From positions 60,841,606 to 60,905,605 of the forward strand of contig CM046854.1 in the NCBI GenBank assembly GCA_025617745.1: a DNA stretch of 64,000 nt, in the 5' to 3' direction. The position numbers were made by a program, and so were the translations under genes. Positions 45,746 through 57,960 of this stretch are shown piece by piece. This stretch comes from Heliocidaris erythrogramma (Eukaryota; Echinodermata; Echinoidea; Camarodonta; Echinometridae). The notes under the pieces were generated by a model. The model saw only the letters and a list, made by a program, of their open reading frames with translations. It searched no databases and was not told the DNA's origin. The stretch's first letter is position 1. Each line of letters starts with the position of its first letter.

Positions 45746-46025
45746 CAATTTTACATGTTCCTAGAGTTGATTCGAAGAAGGGTGAAGCTAGCTTTGATTT
45801 TTGTGGTCCACAACTGTGGAATAGTTTGCCAGCACATTTACGGTCGTGTACATCTACAGAATCTTTTAAGCGGAATCTAAAGACATATTTGTTTGCATTG
45901 TAGTTAAGTAATCTTGAAGAGCTGTATGTAAAGCGCATAGAGCATTTTTAACTGATTATGCGCTATATATAAGTCACAGTTTATTATTATTATCATCATC
46001 ATTATTATTATTATTATTATTATTA
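45746..46025 (+). pseudogene. LINE 3' end: RT C terminus plus ATT tail
   Basis: The frame reads VPRVDSKKGEASFDFCGPQL, WNSLPAHLRS, then SFKRNLKTYLFAL and a stop at 45901-45903. This is the typical L2/CR1-type C terminus (L-W-N-S-L-P then F-K-x-x-L-K). The 3' region ends TGCGCTATATATAAG and a TTA/TCA triplet tail to about 46025. Everything upstream is missing through 5' truncation or decay. Confidence 0.8.
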
Positions 46026-47600
46026 GTGTCGTCCAATATTTGTCTAGCTGAAAACCCAGAAGCATGGTGGTGGTGTCTATAGCACAGGCTTGGTGGTCTT
46101 GTTCATGTTTATCACATGATAATTACCGCAAGCAACTTTTGTAATAGAATCTTGCTTCATCTGGTTTGTCTGCAGAAAGCCAGAAGGGTTTACTGGATTC
46201 AAGTCTCAGTTTAGGCAGGAGAATGGTCTCATGAAGTGTTATATCGGGTAAGGGTTCATATGTGGCTGTTCCGTTCTACAGTAATACATTTCCGGTATAT
46301 TTCCGGTGTGATAAGCTATAAAACTTTGCAGGAAACGTCTCATCATTTATCCGGCATAGTAACTCTTAGTAGGCCTTCCCTGTGCAATGAATTACAGAGT
46401 ATCATGATTTAAAAAAAAAATAATATAGTTTGTGTATGAACGTAATAAACGTAATCTAATAATCTGTAAACAGTAATAAAAGTCGGTAATTACAGTTTTC
46501 ATCAGGAGATGAACTTAATGTATAGTGTAGATTTTTGTTTTCCAAAGATTTTAATGTCTGAATAAGTTCGCTCTTTGTTACTCCCATCATTGCTATCACA
46601 TCGCATTTTGGGGGAAGTTTTTTTGTCAATTGTATGTTTTTATTTCTAATTATCGATCCATGTCGATTCAGTGCTAGGACTGCCTTAAGTAATTTTTTTG
46701 GCGCATTACAAATTCTCTATTATTATTATTAAAACAAAAAATATCAACTTTTACTGAGAGAATGGACATTTGTTCTTTTTCTTTTATCCAACACGGAGAT
46801 CTGTTTTCAGTGTAATATTAAGCAGCATTTTTAGTGTCTTAGAATTTTCAGGGGGGGGGGGTGCAGACATTACACACCGATCAGTTGCAACTTACATTTT
46901 TTTTTTTTTAGTGTCTTTAAAAATCAATCATGAGGGGATGTTCAGGATGATGTCAGTATACATATAATGTTAACTCCCCTTAAATATAAGTTATCTTATC
47001 TGTAAACTTTTCATCAATTCCTGCAAACACGCCAAAACAAAATAAGATGGGTGAACTTATGTAAGTGCATATCATTCTTATTATTATTTTTATTATTATT
47101 TTTATTATTATTATTATTAAGGCCTACACATTGCATTTTCAATTCGAATCCATGACATTAAACCCTTTTTAGGATGTATGTATCCTCTTTGAAAAAATCA
47201 AGAGGATAAGGATGAGTGTATCTGTGATTTTTTTAAATTACTGGATAATTCTTCTCTACTTCATCTATTCTACAACAGATGATGATGATGGTGATGAAGA
47301 TGAAGGTGGAGGCTTACCCACTGAGAATGAAGGAAAATTCTGAGAGGAGCAAATAAATACTTACCTGCTCCAGTTTTGCATGGTAGGCCTATGCTATAAG
47401 AGTAGGTTGCTATTAGTACCATACAATCAAGGTTCATATTCTGTTTAGGAAGCCAATTTGTTTTTACATAAACATACATGAATTTTCTTGTGACTGTAAG
47501 TTTGGTTTCTTTTGAATAGCCTTGACAACTTTTATCTGTCCAATTGGACAATCTTTTTACCTGTTTGGATACTTTTGACAAGATCTAAATTTCGGAGCAC
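46026..47600. other. No gene seen; repeat debris
   Basis: Non-coding. GAATTTTCAGGGGGGGGG near 46846-46865 with GCAGACATTACAC is the inverse of 49803-49838. ATT microsatellites lie at 46710-46730 and 47078-47120. Confidence 0.5.
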
Positions 47601-48015
47601 CTTCGCTAGTCATAAGGACCGCTATTCATAACGTGCAAGTTCCTATACCTGAAGGTCCGCTATTCACAAAACGGAAAGGGGGTCACTATTCATAAATGGT
47701 CGGATCATTATTCATAAGGACCGCTATTCATAATAGAAGAGGGTCGCTATTCATAATAGAAGAGGGTCGCTATTCATAATACAAAATGAAAGGTGCCGGT
47801 ATTCATAATAGAAGAGGGTTGCTATTCATAATATTGTATAAGGGTATAGCAACCCTGATTTCGTATTATGAATAGCGACCCTCTTCTATTATGAATACCG
47901 GCACCTTTCATTTTGTATTATGAATAGCGACCCTCTTCTATTATGAATAGCGACCCTAAATCTGTATTGTGAATAGCGACCCTCTTCTCCTATTATGAAT
48001 AGCAACTCTCTTTCC
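47600..48015. repeat. Inverted array of GAATAGCGACCCTCTTC units
   Basis: On the left side the word GCTATTCATAA recurs with spacers GAAGAGGGTC. After a centre near 47835-47850 the same units run in the opposite orientation (TTATGAATAGC, GACCCTCTTC). Blocks around the centre match as an imperfect palindrome of about 130-base arms (47695-47835 against 47850-47965), including the GGTGCCGGTATTC variant. Confidence 0.88.
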
Positions 48016-49337
48016 TTATTATGATGGTGGAAAATATACATTTCTATATGTTGTAGATAGATATAATTTGATATATTATTTTTATGAATATTATTCAAAT
48101 TTATTTATTCTTTATGTAAATATAGATATTAGCTATTTATGTACTATATTGTAGATTTATATGAATTTATTAAATTTCATCTACAATTCTGCATTTGCTT
48201 CTGATTTTCCCGGTGTATTTTTACACTACATGAATGTGAAAACCATATACTTCATGTTATACAATATGGGTGTTGATCTCGGAGGGATATGGAGGTATAT
48301 TTTTAAAACTAAATGAAGTGGTGGGGGAATGGCCTGTGTTACCATCTCGCAATATATTTTGAGGTGATTTTTTTCCCCAAAGCCACAACGCAGACAAATT
48401 ATTTAGATTAAAAGTACATGTAATTATTCTCGATTTAGAGGGTCCAGTCGGTAGCTTTCCTTTATAATGCAATTTTGCCACACTCATGTTATTAGTAATA
48501 CTAACAATTTTTAAAATTTAAATGAAAAATATAGTCACAGTAATGTGGTTGGGAAAGAGGGAATACATCGTCCCCAATATTTATCGAGGATGACCTGTGT
48601 CATCATCACCCAACTATACATGGAAGAATGATGAAATGACAATCGTAAAATGTAGACCCGTCAGAAGCATCGCTCAGGGGGTTGCATGTGGACACAGTGG
48701 CCCTACTTTTCCCTTTAACTTCAGTTAAGTACCCTCATTTTCCATATTCTTATAAGTGCCCATTTTGATAATTACACCTTATCTCTCATCTTATCTTTGA
48801 TTAATGCTCCTATTTTAACAAGAGCAGTTATCCCTGTTTAATCCCTTTTATCCCTTTTAATGTCACAAGTCTTTTTGTTTTCTTTGTTAATATAGAGGCA
48901 CTGATTTAATTTTTCTACTTTATAAGACTATTTTCCGTTCTTATGAATGCCCCTTTTCAGGTGTGATTAGTGCCCCTTTTCTTCTCTGATAAGTGCCTTT
49001 TCAACCTTTTCTTCACATTCATTTATTTTCTAGTAAGTGTGCTTTTCTCCATAAGTACCACGTATCCTTTTCCATAACATATGCCCCTAATCCAAAGTGA
49101 CTTAGAGTCATGTAAAAAGAAAAAAACATACATGTTTACACACCCTCATCCCACACTACATATATATATTACATATAATTGTACCTGACAAATTGTACCT
49201 GAAATGGAACTAAAACTTTTCAGATAGAAAAAATTTCCCTACCTTCGGAAGGGGGCACCTGTATCTGACATGTCAAGAGATAACCATACATGTTTACCAC
49301 CCTCATCCCACACTATATACATGTATGTATGTATATG

Positions 49338-49345
<8 letters not shown>
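48016..49345. other. No gene seen
   Basis: Non-coding. 48640-49100 is rich in GTGCCCCTTTT words similar to 7870-8130. Confidence 0.5.

Positions 49346-49348
<3 letters not shown>

Positions 49349-49380
<32 letters not shown>
49349..49380. repeat. (TG)n microsatellite
   Basis: Dinucleotide run preceded by TA/TATG repeats. Confidence 0.95.
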
Positions 49381-49574
49381 ATATGGCGCTGGAGGGAAAT
49401 CATACCTCCACTTACTGTATGAGGACCTGTCTACGCATATTATGCTTTCATACAATAAATAAAATCTCCATTCCAACCGCATACACACCAATTTTCTCTT
49501 TTCGTTCTAATTGTCAGTATAGGGGAAATGTTGTAGGTATTGTTAGATATTCTTTGTATAAGTTTGATTTTAAA

Positions 49575-49860
49575 AATCTGATGAATGATATCTGTCAACA
49601 ATGCAAAATCAATGCTAAATGACTCAAAAGAATCCCTTTTCAAAGTCGCATTGATTAAAAAGGTACTGGCCGCCATGCAACTAAAACTTTTCAGATAGAA
49701 AAAATGCAAAAATTCCCCTACCCTCCGAAGGGGGGACCCCCTCCCAGACCCCCCCCCCCACTCTCGGGCACTCCGCACCCTCGCGCTCCAATGCGGTCCA
49801 CCTGTGTAATGTCTGCACCCCCCCCCCCCCTGAAAATTCTAATTACGGGCCTGGTGCTGG
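49575..49860. repeat. Mixed repeat: FUT-flank-like block and a DNA-element end
   Basis: 49590-49665 resembles the FUT 3' flanks (AATGACTCAAAAGAATCC). 49680-49855 is an element end on the minus strand, reading CAGGCCCGTAATTAGAATTT, then a G run and GCGCGAGGGTGCGGAG. Confidence 0.55.
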
Positions 49861-49874
49861 GCATATAATGAGAT

Positions 49875-50070
49875 ATTTGCGTTACTTGATATCTATCCTA
49901 AACTTTTACCATTTTGTTAGTTTAGTATAAAATCAGTTTTATATTCTCTTCTTTGTGAATATATACTTTTTGAACTTTAGTTTTGCGTTACTTGTTACAT
50001 GTATCTATCATAAACTGTTACCACATTGTTAATCTATGTATAAAATCCGTTTTATATTTTCATCGTTGAA
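49875..50070. repeat. Tandem pair of about 110 bp
   Basis: TTGCGTTACTTG...ATAAAATC(A/C)GTTTTATATT occurs twice in succession. It may be the 5' untranslated region of the LINE fragment that follows. Confidence 0.6.
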
Positions 50071-50638
50071 TTCGTACTCAACTCAATTTGAAATCAAATA
50101 TATTTTAAACCAAATTTTGTCTGTGTTGCTATGTAACACAATGAGCTCTTTGCTCTTCATAAAAATGTATAACATAAAAGGAGCAACAAATTCTCGTCTT
50201 GCCAATCTCAGGTTCGCATGATACACACGTGTTCTTGCCATTTTTTATTTCTGTTTTTCTATACCTCTCGAAACTTTTACTTTAATATATGTTTGAAAAA
50301 AAAATCAGGATATAGTGCTTTAAACATGATCATATTTAATAGTTTATTTTCTACTGTTCTCTTTTATAACCAACTATCTCTGTACGGTGTACTATTTCAG
50401 GATTTTCTGTCAAACGTTTTTCATGATGTATTATCTTACTTTTTTACGCAATTTAAGTGACACTGTATATACTCTTACGATAATGACTAGTTTACTATGT
50501 GATTATGAAGCAAGGTCAAATGATACATTGCCAAATTTATTTCATTGATATGTATGTGGTCGTGATTGCACGTCTAGCGAGTGGGAATTTTTTTTCTCTG
50601 CCTGTCAGTCCTGTGTATTACAGCTCTTCCCTTTACAG

Positions 50639-52170
50639 ATGAATAACTTTGAACTGGGCAATGCTTTTGCAACCAATAGCAATACTCCACTTGCATACGA
50701 TCGCTTGTCTGATTTACAAATTAACCCTCTTGTTGCTCATGAACAATTTGCTGGAAATAATGATGTAGATCCAGATTCTCAATTTTATAACGAAAACTTC
50801 AATGAATCACAATACTATCACCCAAATAAATTTAATGATACATTTGGAACCACAGCCAGAGAAAAAAAAATCTAGCATCCACTTTAACTCAAGAAGTTTG
50901 TTACGTAATATTGATTCTATAAAGCTATTTTTAATGTCAATACATTTTGAATTTGATGTCATTGCAAAATCTGAGACATTGAGGATAATCCCTTAACTCA
51001 TATTGAAAACTATTTGCTTGTTTGTAAACATAGGGAAATTAAGTGGAGGGGTGTTGCTTTTGTACATTCACGACGGGTTGTCTAGCTATACTTGAAGACT
51101 TGGCTATTGAAGAAGCCATTTGTGACTCTTTGTTCATTGAAATTGAACAGAAATCTGGAAAAATATTATTGTTGGTACGATTTATAAAGCTCCATCTCTA
51201 GATATAAACACCTATGTTAATGCCTTCGAAAACACTCAAGTTATCTCGCACGAGAAAAAAATGGTATATTTACTAGGTGATTTTAATATAAATATACTGC
51301 AGTATACATCAGTCAATTAAATACAGAATTTTGTCAATTCCTTATTTAGTAATTTGTTCTTACCCTTAATTCATAGACCCACTCGAATAACCTCATCCAC
51401 TGCTACCCTCCTAGATAATATTTACAGAAACAATTTTGATTTACCCTCTTCCAGTGGAATTTTGAATTGTGACGTCACTGATCATTTACCTATATTCCAA
51501 ATAACCTGTCTTCCAATCAATAAGAACAGTCAGACACACTCTCCCCAGAACATCCCGCGCAGAAACATGAAACATGAAGAAATGTTGAAGAGTTTAAGAG
51601 AGAAATCCAACAGCTAGTTTGGCAGCATATTTTTATTTCTGAAAAAGTGAACGAGGCATATGACTCTTTTGAATTAAAATTTAAGAAAGCATATGACAAG
51701 CATTTTCCGTATGAAGTACCAAAGAAAAAAGAGAAAGTTAAAATCGTGGATGACTGATGGGCTTCTACAATCAATAATATATAAACACAAGTTATATGCT
51801 AAATTTCTGCACAATCCTTCAATGGAAAATAAGACTAAATATAAAAATTTCGCAATTTTCTCAATTCTCTAACCAAGGAGGTTAAAATAGAATTTTACAA
51901 AAACAAATTTCAACAGTGTAAACGTAACATAAAGGGTACATACATGGCAGATAATAAATTCCTTGATAAAAAAAAAAGGAAAAGTGAATGCAAATTGTAT
52001 GATGAATTGCAATGGCGAAATATCGAACGACCCCCGTAAAATTGCAAATAGTTTTAATAGGTTTTTTGTTGATATAGGCCCTTCTCTTGCCAAACAGATA
52101 CCGTCAAATGGAGTAAACTGTAGTGATTATTTACATGAGCCTATCAGGAACTCAGTATTTTCATCACCGG
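50639..52170 (+). pseudogene. LINE 5' half: N terminus and endonuclease, frameshifted
   Basis: Pieces in several frames follow the order of a LINE ORF2. An N-terminal stretch (50639-50872) precedes IHFNSRSLLRNIDSI (50877-50985) at the start of an apurinic-type endonuclease. RPTRITSSTATLLDNIYRN and DVTDHLPIF (51375-51495) match its end. FFVDIGPSLAKQIP (52052-52095) marks the linker before the reverse transcriptase. The sequence stops abruptly at 52170, where FUT-C begins. The endonuclease would nick target DNA in an active element. Retaining the 5' end while losing the 3' end is the reverse of normal LINE truncation, so a deletion or rearrangement joined the two. Confidence 0.8.
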
Positions 52171-53116
52171 CTCGCTCATAATCTTCCCTCGGCGGCCTAT
52201 AAACGATGGGCAAAAGGTCATGTTGTAGGGCATTTTCCCAAAACTTCTCCGTGATGTAATCTCTGCATTCGCTGTTCTCCAGGGCCAAATAGAACTTGTA
52301 GGTACGGAGGCGCTTCCAGCAACTTTCTGAACTTCGAACGCAACCTCGTTTACCACACCCTCCGTAGATATCCACTTGGATGTGCTCGGAAAGTTTCTTG
52401 ACGAAGTCGAATCGTTTCCATTTAGTATCTCTACAATTTGATGCCGCCCAAGCCACCATATTAGGTCTTCCCTGAGCCCAGTTCCGACTGTCATCCTGAG
52501 CTATTTCTGGTGTGATTTTGTCGTAAGAACCATACGGAATGCAAAAAGTCGAGGATGGCCGATATGTGACGGTGTAGTTGTATAAGTGGTCATACTCTCT
52601 TTGCGGAAATGTACGAGGCTCCAATGTGAAAAAAGCCCAGACTTGATAGGGAGGGCGTCTCTTCTGCATTTCCGCCCAGTCCCACTCTGATCGATGAAAA
52701 TCATGAACCACAACATGGCTCTCCAGCATTGTCTCAAAGCTACTATCTACAACGAAACGCACCCCGCAATCTAATCCTGGACATTCCTCGACGAGTTCCG
52801 GCTCTTGATGCGTCTTACCGCCTACCCAGTGCTGGATCTGACGGTAACAAGGCGGCTTGGGCTCCGATGACTTCATTTGTGGTTCTTGGGCTTCATTTTT
52901 CAGTCGGGATCTAGAACTCTTTTCGTTTGCCTTAGACCCGGGTGTCGTAGACCTAACATCTGTTTGGTTATCAGACATGGTAAGTCCGCCTGTACGAATG
53001 CCTGCCGCCTACACCAAGTCGTGGCTATAACTCAGTACATTATATGCCGCATAGTATAGTGCAATCAACACGCATGTCACCATCATCGAAATCAGCATTT
53101 GTTGCTTCACCTTCAT
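52171..53116 (-). pseudogene. FUT-C: alpha-1,3-fucosyltransferase pseudogene, 3'-truncated
   Basis: The start ATG is at 53116-53114, by homology with FUT-A and FUT-B. Codon 36 is TAG (53011-53009), where FUT-B has CAG in the stem. The frame then stays open through QVDIYGGCGKRGC, FYLALENSECRDYITEKF and PPREDYERA. Homology stops at 52171, before the segment SFIHLQDF of FUT-B. About 100 C-terminal residues, including the final fold motifs, are replaced by LINE-derived sequence. A downstream ATG at 52978 would give a product without membrane anchor or C terminus, which is unlikely to work. It is closer to FUT-A than to FUT-B (shared TPGSKANEKSSRSRLKNEAQ). Confidence 0.92.
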
Positions 53117-53222
53117 CCTTTCGTCGTTTCGATACAACCTAGAATATAAAACAGGAAGTTTGAATTGAATGCCAAAATAGCGAGAACCAATTCAATCTTA
53201 CAATGTTCAACAGAGTTCAACA

Positions 53223-53408
53223 TGTAACATTATTGTTGTAGCGTTCATTACGTGGCTTTCTTGACTCGAACATCAGAGAGCATGCACAGGTTTTTACATG
53301 TGAGGAAGAAGTCGTTATTAAAGAGCATGAGTGCGCCCTCTAACTGAATATACATTATACTTAGTAGTCTGTCAGTTGAATAAATCACATAAACAGGATA
53401 CTGTTACG
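53223..53408 (-). repeat. 3' LTR
   Basis: It is about 186 bases and starts TGTAACATTA on the plus strand. It carries a 6-base insertion (TTAGTA near 53362) relative to the other LTR. Confidence 0.82.
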
Positions 53409-53970
53409 TCCGCCCTTTTTCAGTTTTTTGCTGTCGAGTGTAAATATTGTTGGTGGTCAAAATATATTAACCAAGAGCCAAAGATATAAAAACAAATGCT
53501 GTAGTCCAAAAAGAGTTTTTACGTGATTTTTACAATGTTTAAGTATCATATGCAGAACAACATTTAAAAAAATCATTTTCTTTCAAAATGTTCCGTAAAA
53601 TTCACTTCTCTCTTGCAAAAGTTTTGGCAAATTATGTCTGTTCATATGTAGTTGTTTTCCCTCTTCACTGTTCTTTTTTTTTTGGTATATTAAAACCAAA
53701 ATGTTGTGTAGAAAATTGCATTGAAGCATGGAGGTCTATAACTATGAATTGTCCATATAAAAATGAGAGAAATTTTAATATCTCTCGGAAATAAATTGTT
53801 CAGTTTATCATTCACAGTCTTTGGAGTTGTAGTCAGTTCCTTTCTAGTCCTTTCTAATCCATTCCTCAGGATCATTATAAAGAAAAATACAACACAATGT
53901 AAGTCCAAATGGTTCAGCAAAACAAAAATTCTGAGAACTTTTTGTCATTGGGCTGTCACTTGCCTATATA

Positions 53971-54210
53971 TTACCTGATAAAGTCCTTCATCCGTTCTGG
54001 CACACGTCGCTGACGGGAGGATCGTCTCAACGGGACTCGGGACTCCGTCCTAGGAGACTCACACGGTGTAGGTGGGACATCCGGGTTGAGACCAGTTGGA
54101 GCGTCTACCTGGGAGCGAGATCGGGTCTGGGATTAGGGACCCTTGGTCTATGGCCGACTGGAGTCTTCCATCAGCCATCTCAGGGTAGGCAGAAGTGGGG
54201 ATGAATTTTT
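53971..54210 (-). pseudogene. Probable pol C-terminal tail (copy in the FUT-C segment)
   Basis: The same block as 11726-11970, ending in the RQRR..PERMKDF-type basic tail before the stop at 53971-53973. It shares the in-frame TAA at 54133-54135, so the break predates the duplication. Confidence 0.45.
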
Positions 54211-55000
54211 TTTCTTGAAATATATTTAATCAGGATAACAAGAATCAGGTATAGGTACAAAATCTATTTTACATCCTGGTCCTGAACAGATAAAAAAATG
54301 TAGGCCTAATACATAAAAATAGATAAAATGAGAATCAATTATGCTCACAATCAAATACATGTATAATCCAATATAAATCAGCAGTAAAACTCCATGTATT
54401 TGTGAGAATAACAAGCATTACAAATAAGTGTAGCAGATAACAAAAGGAGAAACAGATTAATAATTCGAATTTAAAAAGCGGAATTGATAAAATGACTTTA
54501 AAACAAAAATGACTTTAAATTTAAAAAATCGGATTCATTTGATATAAATCAGATTTTTAAAATTTAAATAGACTTTTTATTATTTTTTTATTTGTTTCAA
54601 ATGTTAAATTACAAATAAATCTTACCCTAATAATAATATCAATCTTAATCTTCTCATAAATTTTACTCCTAACAATTTTCTTAACAGTATATTTTGAAAT
54701 TAAGCCCAATTAAAAATATTTTAACTGACAAATCAAAATTCATTTGAGAAATCATTAATCTCATTGAATTAATTTCCCAACTTACATACATAGGAAAATT
54801 CCCTAGGGAATTCCCATTAAGTAGAGAAAATTCCCCCACTTTTTGTGCGCACTTAATCAAGCACGCAATTGCTATTCTATTTTCGTCCCCCAGTTACATT
54901 GCCAAAAAATACGTTCCCCTCCCCCTTTATCATCTGTACATCCATCCTGCCAATAACGTCATTATGCAGAAGCGCGCGCAAGTGCACAAATTTTATCCAA
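54211..55000. other. No gene seen; matches 11971-13709 without the 932-bp element
   Basis: The single TTAA at 54681-54684 is the unoccupied site of the 932-bp element in the other segment. Confidence 0.7.
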
Positions 55001-55499
55001 TTAAACTCTATTGATTTTAAATATTTATTTAATTCTTATTATTGCGTAGGTGAAGCTGAGATAAAACTAAGTTATCCAAATTCAACGCAAGAAAACATTA
55101 ATGATTATTCACCAATCATAAAGTGGTAAAGCCCCGCTATAGCACCTGAAGAGCTCTTTGGAACCTGCTCAGATACTTGCATGTGACGTGACACTGGAGA
55201 CCAATCCTGCCTACTATAAGCAGACCATGTCCCATGATACACATTTTCAGTGCCTGTTTTGTCAGTCTAGATGTTAATCTGTTGCCTCACTCTAAACGTC
55301 GTGTATGGTATTATTTTGATGGAAAATACAACGTTAGAAAATAAAGGAATGAGTCGCTTGCAAACGAAATAAGATGCCATTATGTTTTCAGGTGCATGTA
55401 CAACAGCATTTTCAGCGTTTCAACAGGGAATATACCGTCCATGCTATTATTCGGCGGGTTTTTCAATTCGAAAGTGTGGTTTCTTTGATTGATCATTGA
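55001..55499. mobile_element. Old inverted relative of the 932-bp element, left part
   Basis: Same old copy as 13710-14304. It resumes at 58234-58320 after a Helitron-like insertion. Confidence 0.75.
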
Positions 55500-56803
55500 T
55501 CATTATTATTAGGTGATCTGTCGTAGTCGACAGATCACCTCTTATATTCGTCAGAATTTTCTTTCTTTATTTATTATTTATTTATTTATTTATTTTTATT
55601 TTCTCCCACTTTCATGTTGCAACGAAATCTCAAAAAGTTTTCAGTCAATTTTCATGACATTTCCGTCAGTCATCAGGTCATATAAGGTCAAGCTCCAAAA
55701 TCTTTTTCAAGGTCATCAGGTCATCATGACGTCATCCAGGCGCCATTTTGTGAAATTACATTATCAATCATATCTTCATAACGAGTCATCAAAAATGAAC
55801 CATATTTGACACACATGAACTTCAGGTCAAGGGTCAATAGAAAATGTCATCAAAATCCGCGCACGCATCATGACGCGCACGTACGCGCGCGTCAAAATTT
55901 AAAAATGCTCAAAATCACTTTTTAATCAAATTAGAGTATGGTTCAGGACATTTTAAGCATTTAAAAATTTTCCGTCCGTGCGTGTCCGTGTGCGCGTTAT
56001 GCGCGCGCGCAGCGCGTACATAACGTAAAAACGCCGTTTTTTCGCATGGTTTGTCTTCCTGACACTGTTCTTGACAATTTCCAACTATTTACAGTCATTC
56101 TCGATCTTCCATAATGCCACACGCGTGCGTCAAAGTTTCAAATTCGTGCGCGCGTCAATGGACATTCTAATGTAAAAAGTGGTAAAAACATGCCTATCTA
56201 GAATCCGCCATAGCTCGTCAGAATGCGAGGAAACCCCCCAATTTCTTTACATATTCTGAAAGCCTGTGAGTTGTAGATTTGAATTCATGCAGAATTTTTG
56301 CCGATCTCATGTTTTGACGTCATCATATTTGCATATGAACTCAAAAAAATGATTTTGAAAAAATGACGTCATCATTTTTGTATTCATTTGATAATAATTC
56401 AGTAGTAGGTGGTCGATTTTCTTCCAAATTTTGATATGTTATAGCTGAGACAATTCTCTACAACAATATTTGCCACCATTTTTCATTTTGATGACGTCAT
56501 CACAGTGAAATTTTCAATTAAAAACGACATGTCAGAATTTCCCCTATTTGCGTGTTATGTCTATGGAAGATGATTTTTTTTTAAATCATGAATCTACATG
56601 ACATCGTTCTCTGAGCAGTATCTCAGTTATTTTTAGTCTATTTCCTTCCAGATTTTAATATGTTGTAGCCTGATAAATACTCTTTCTATGAGGGTTCGGT
56701 TTTTTTAATCTGACATCGGGATCATTGTCAATTTTAAACTACAAACTGTGATTTGAGAATCCCGTTTTTCGTTTACGTGTTATCTCTATGGGAAATGTTT
56801 TTG

Positions 56804-56865
56804 TCTATTGGTCAAAGCACTTGCCTCCCATGCAGGTGACCAAGGTTCGATCCCCGGTGGGTCCA
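56804..56865 (+). ncRNA. tRNA-like fragment, Gly(CCC)-like
   Basis: It has an anticodon helix CTTGC/GCAGG with loop CTCCCAT and a B box GGTTCGATCCC (56844-56854). A long T run starts at 56868. No matching 5' acceptor strand is present, so it is a remnant or SINE head, not a working tRNA. Confidence 0.4.
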
Positions 56866-57309
56866 TAATTTTTTTTTTTTTTTTTTTTGCTTGTTTTTGC
56901 TTGTCATTTTACCATCCTCTTCGACTATTATAACATAAACAATCACAAATCATGTAATAAACTGCCTTATTTTCCATGTTATGTCTATTGGAAAGAAATG
57001 TGCAGTAGTTTGTGTACAACCCTATGGAAATTTTGATTCCCTGTCGTGTATTAGAGCTATGGGGTTTATCTCCCAAGTATCCTGCAATATCAAATCGTCC
57101 TATTTGATATCACAATTTCTCAAAATTGGCTTCGTCAATTATCTTCAAATTTTTGTCAGTCATCAGTCCTAATAAGGTCAAGTTCCCGCATCTTTTTCAA
57201 GGTCATCAGATTATTGTGACGTCATCCAGGCGCCATGTTGTAAAAATCAACTAATGATTGCATCTTCTTCACGAAATGTCATCTCTCTTTCATATTTGGC
57301 ATGGCTAAG

Positions 57310-57960
57310 GTCAATGTCATTTCAGTCATTGTCATCATGATTATCATCATGATTATTATCAACATCATTATCATCATCACTGTGATGATATTCATGATGA
57401 TGATGATTATCATCAACATCATTATTATCATCACTGTCATGATATTCATGATGATGATTATTATCATCAACATCATTATCATCATCACTGTCATGATAAT
57501 ATAATGATCATCATCATGATAATATAATGATCATCATCATGATTATCATCAACATCATTATCATTACTATGATGATGATGATGATGATTATCATCATTAT
57601 TATCATCACTGTCATGATGATATTCATGATGATGATTATTATCATCAACATCATTATCATCATCACTGTCATGATAATATAATGATCATCATCATGATTA
57701 TCATCAACATCATTATCATTACTATCATGATGATATTCATAGTGATGATGATGATGATGATTATCATCATTATTATCATCACTGTCATGATGATATTCAT
57801 GATGATGATTATCATCAACATCATTATCATCATCACTGTCATGATGATATAATGATGATCATCATGATTATCATCAACATCATTATCATTACTGTCATGA
57901 TGATATTCATAATAATGATGATGATGATTATCATCATTATCATCATCACTGTCATGACAT
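57310..57960. repeat. ATC/ATG trinucleotide-rich array, about 650 bp
   Basis: Dense ATCATC/ATGATG triplets form higher-order units, for example CATTATCATCATCACTGTC and ATGATATTCATGATGATG, repeated about every 60-110 bases. The matched ATC and ATG runs make it highly self-complementary. Confidence 0.93.

Noticed and set aside
47600-48015. Possible CRISPR-like array
   Set aside because: Unit spacing is irregular, orientation inverts at the centre, spacers repeat the same words, and the window is eukaryotic.
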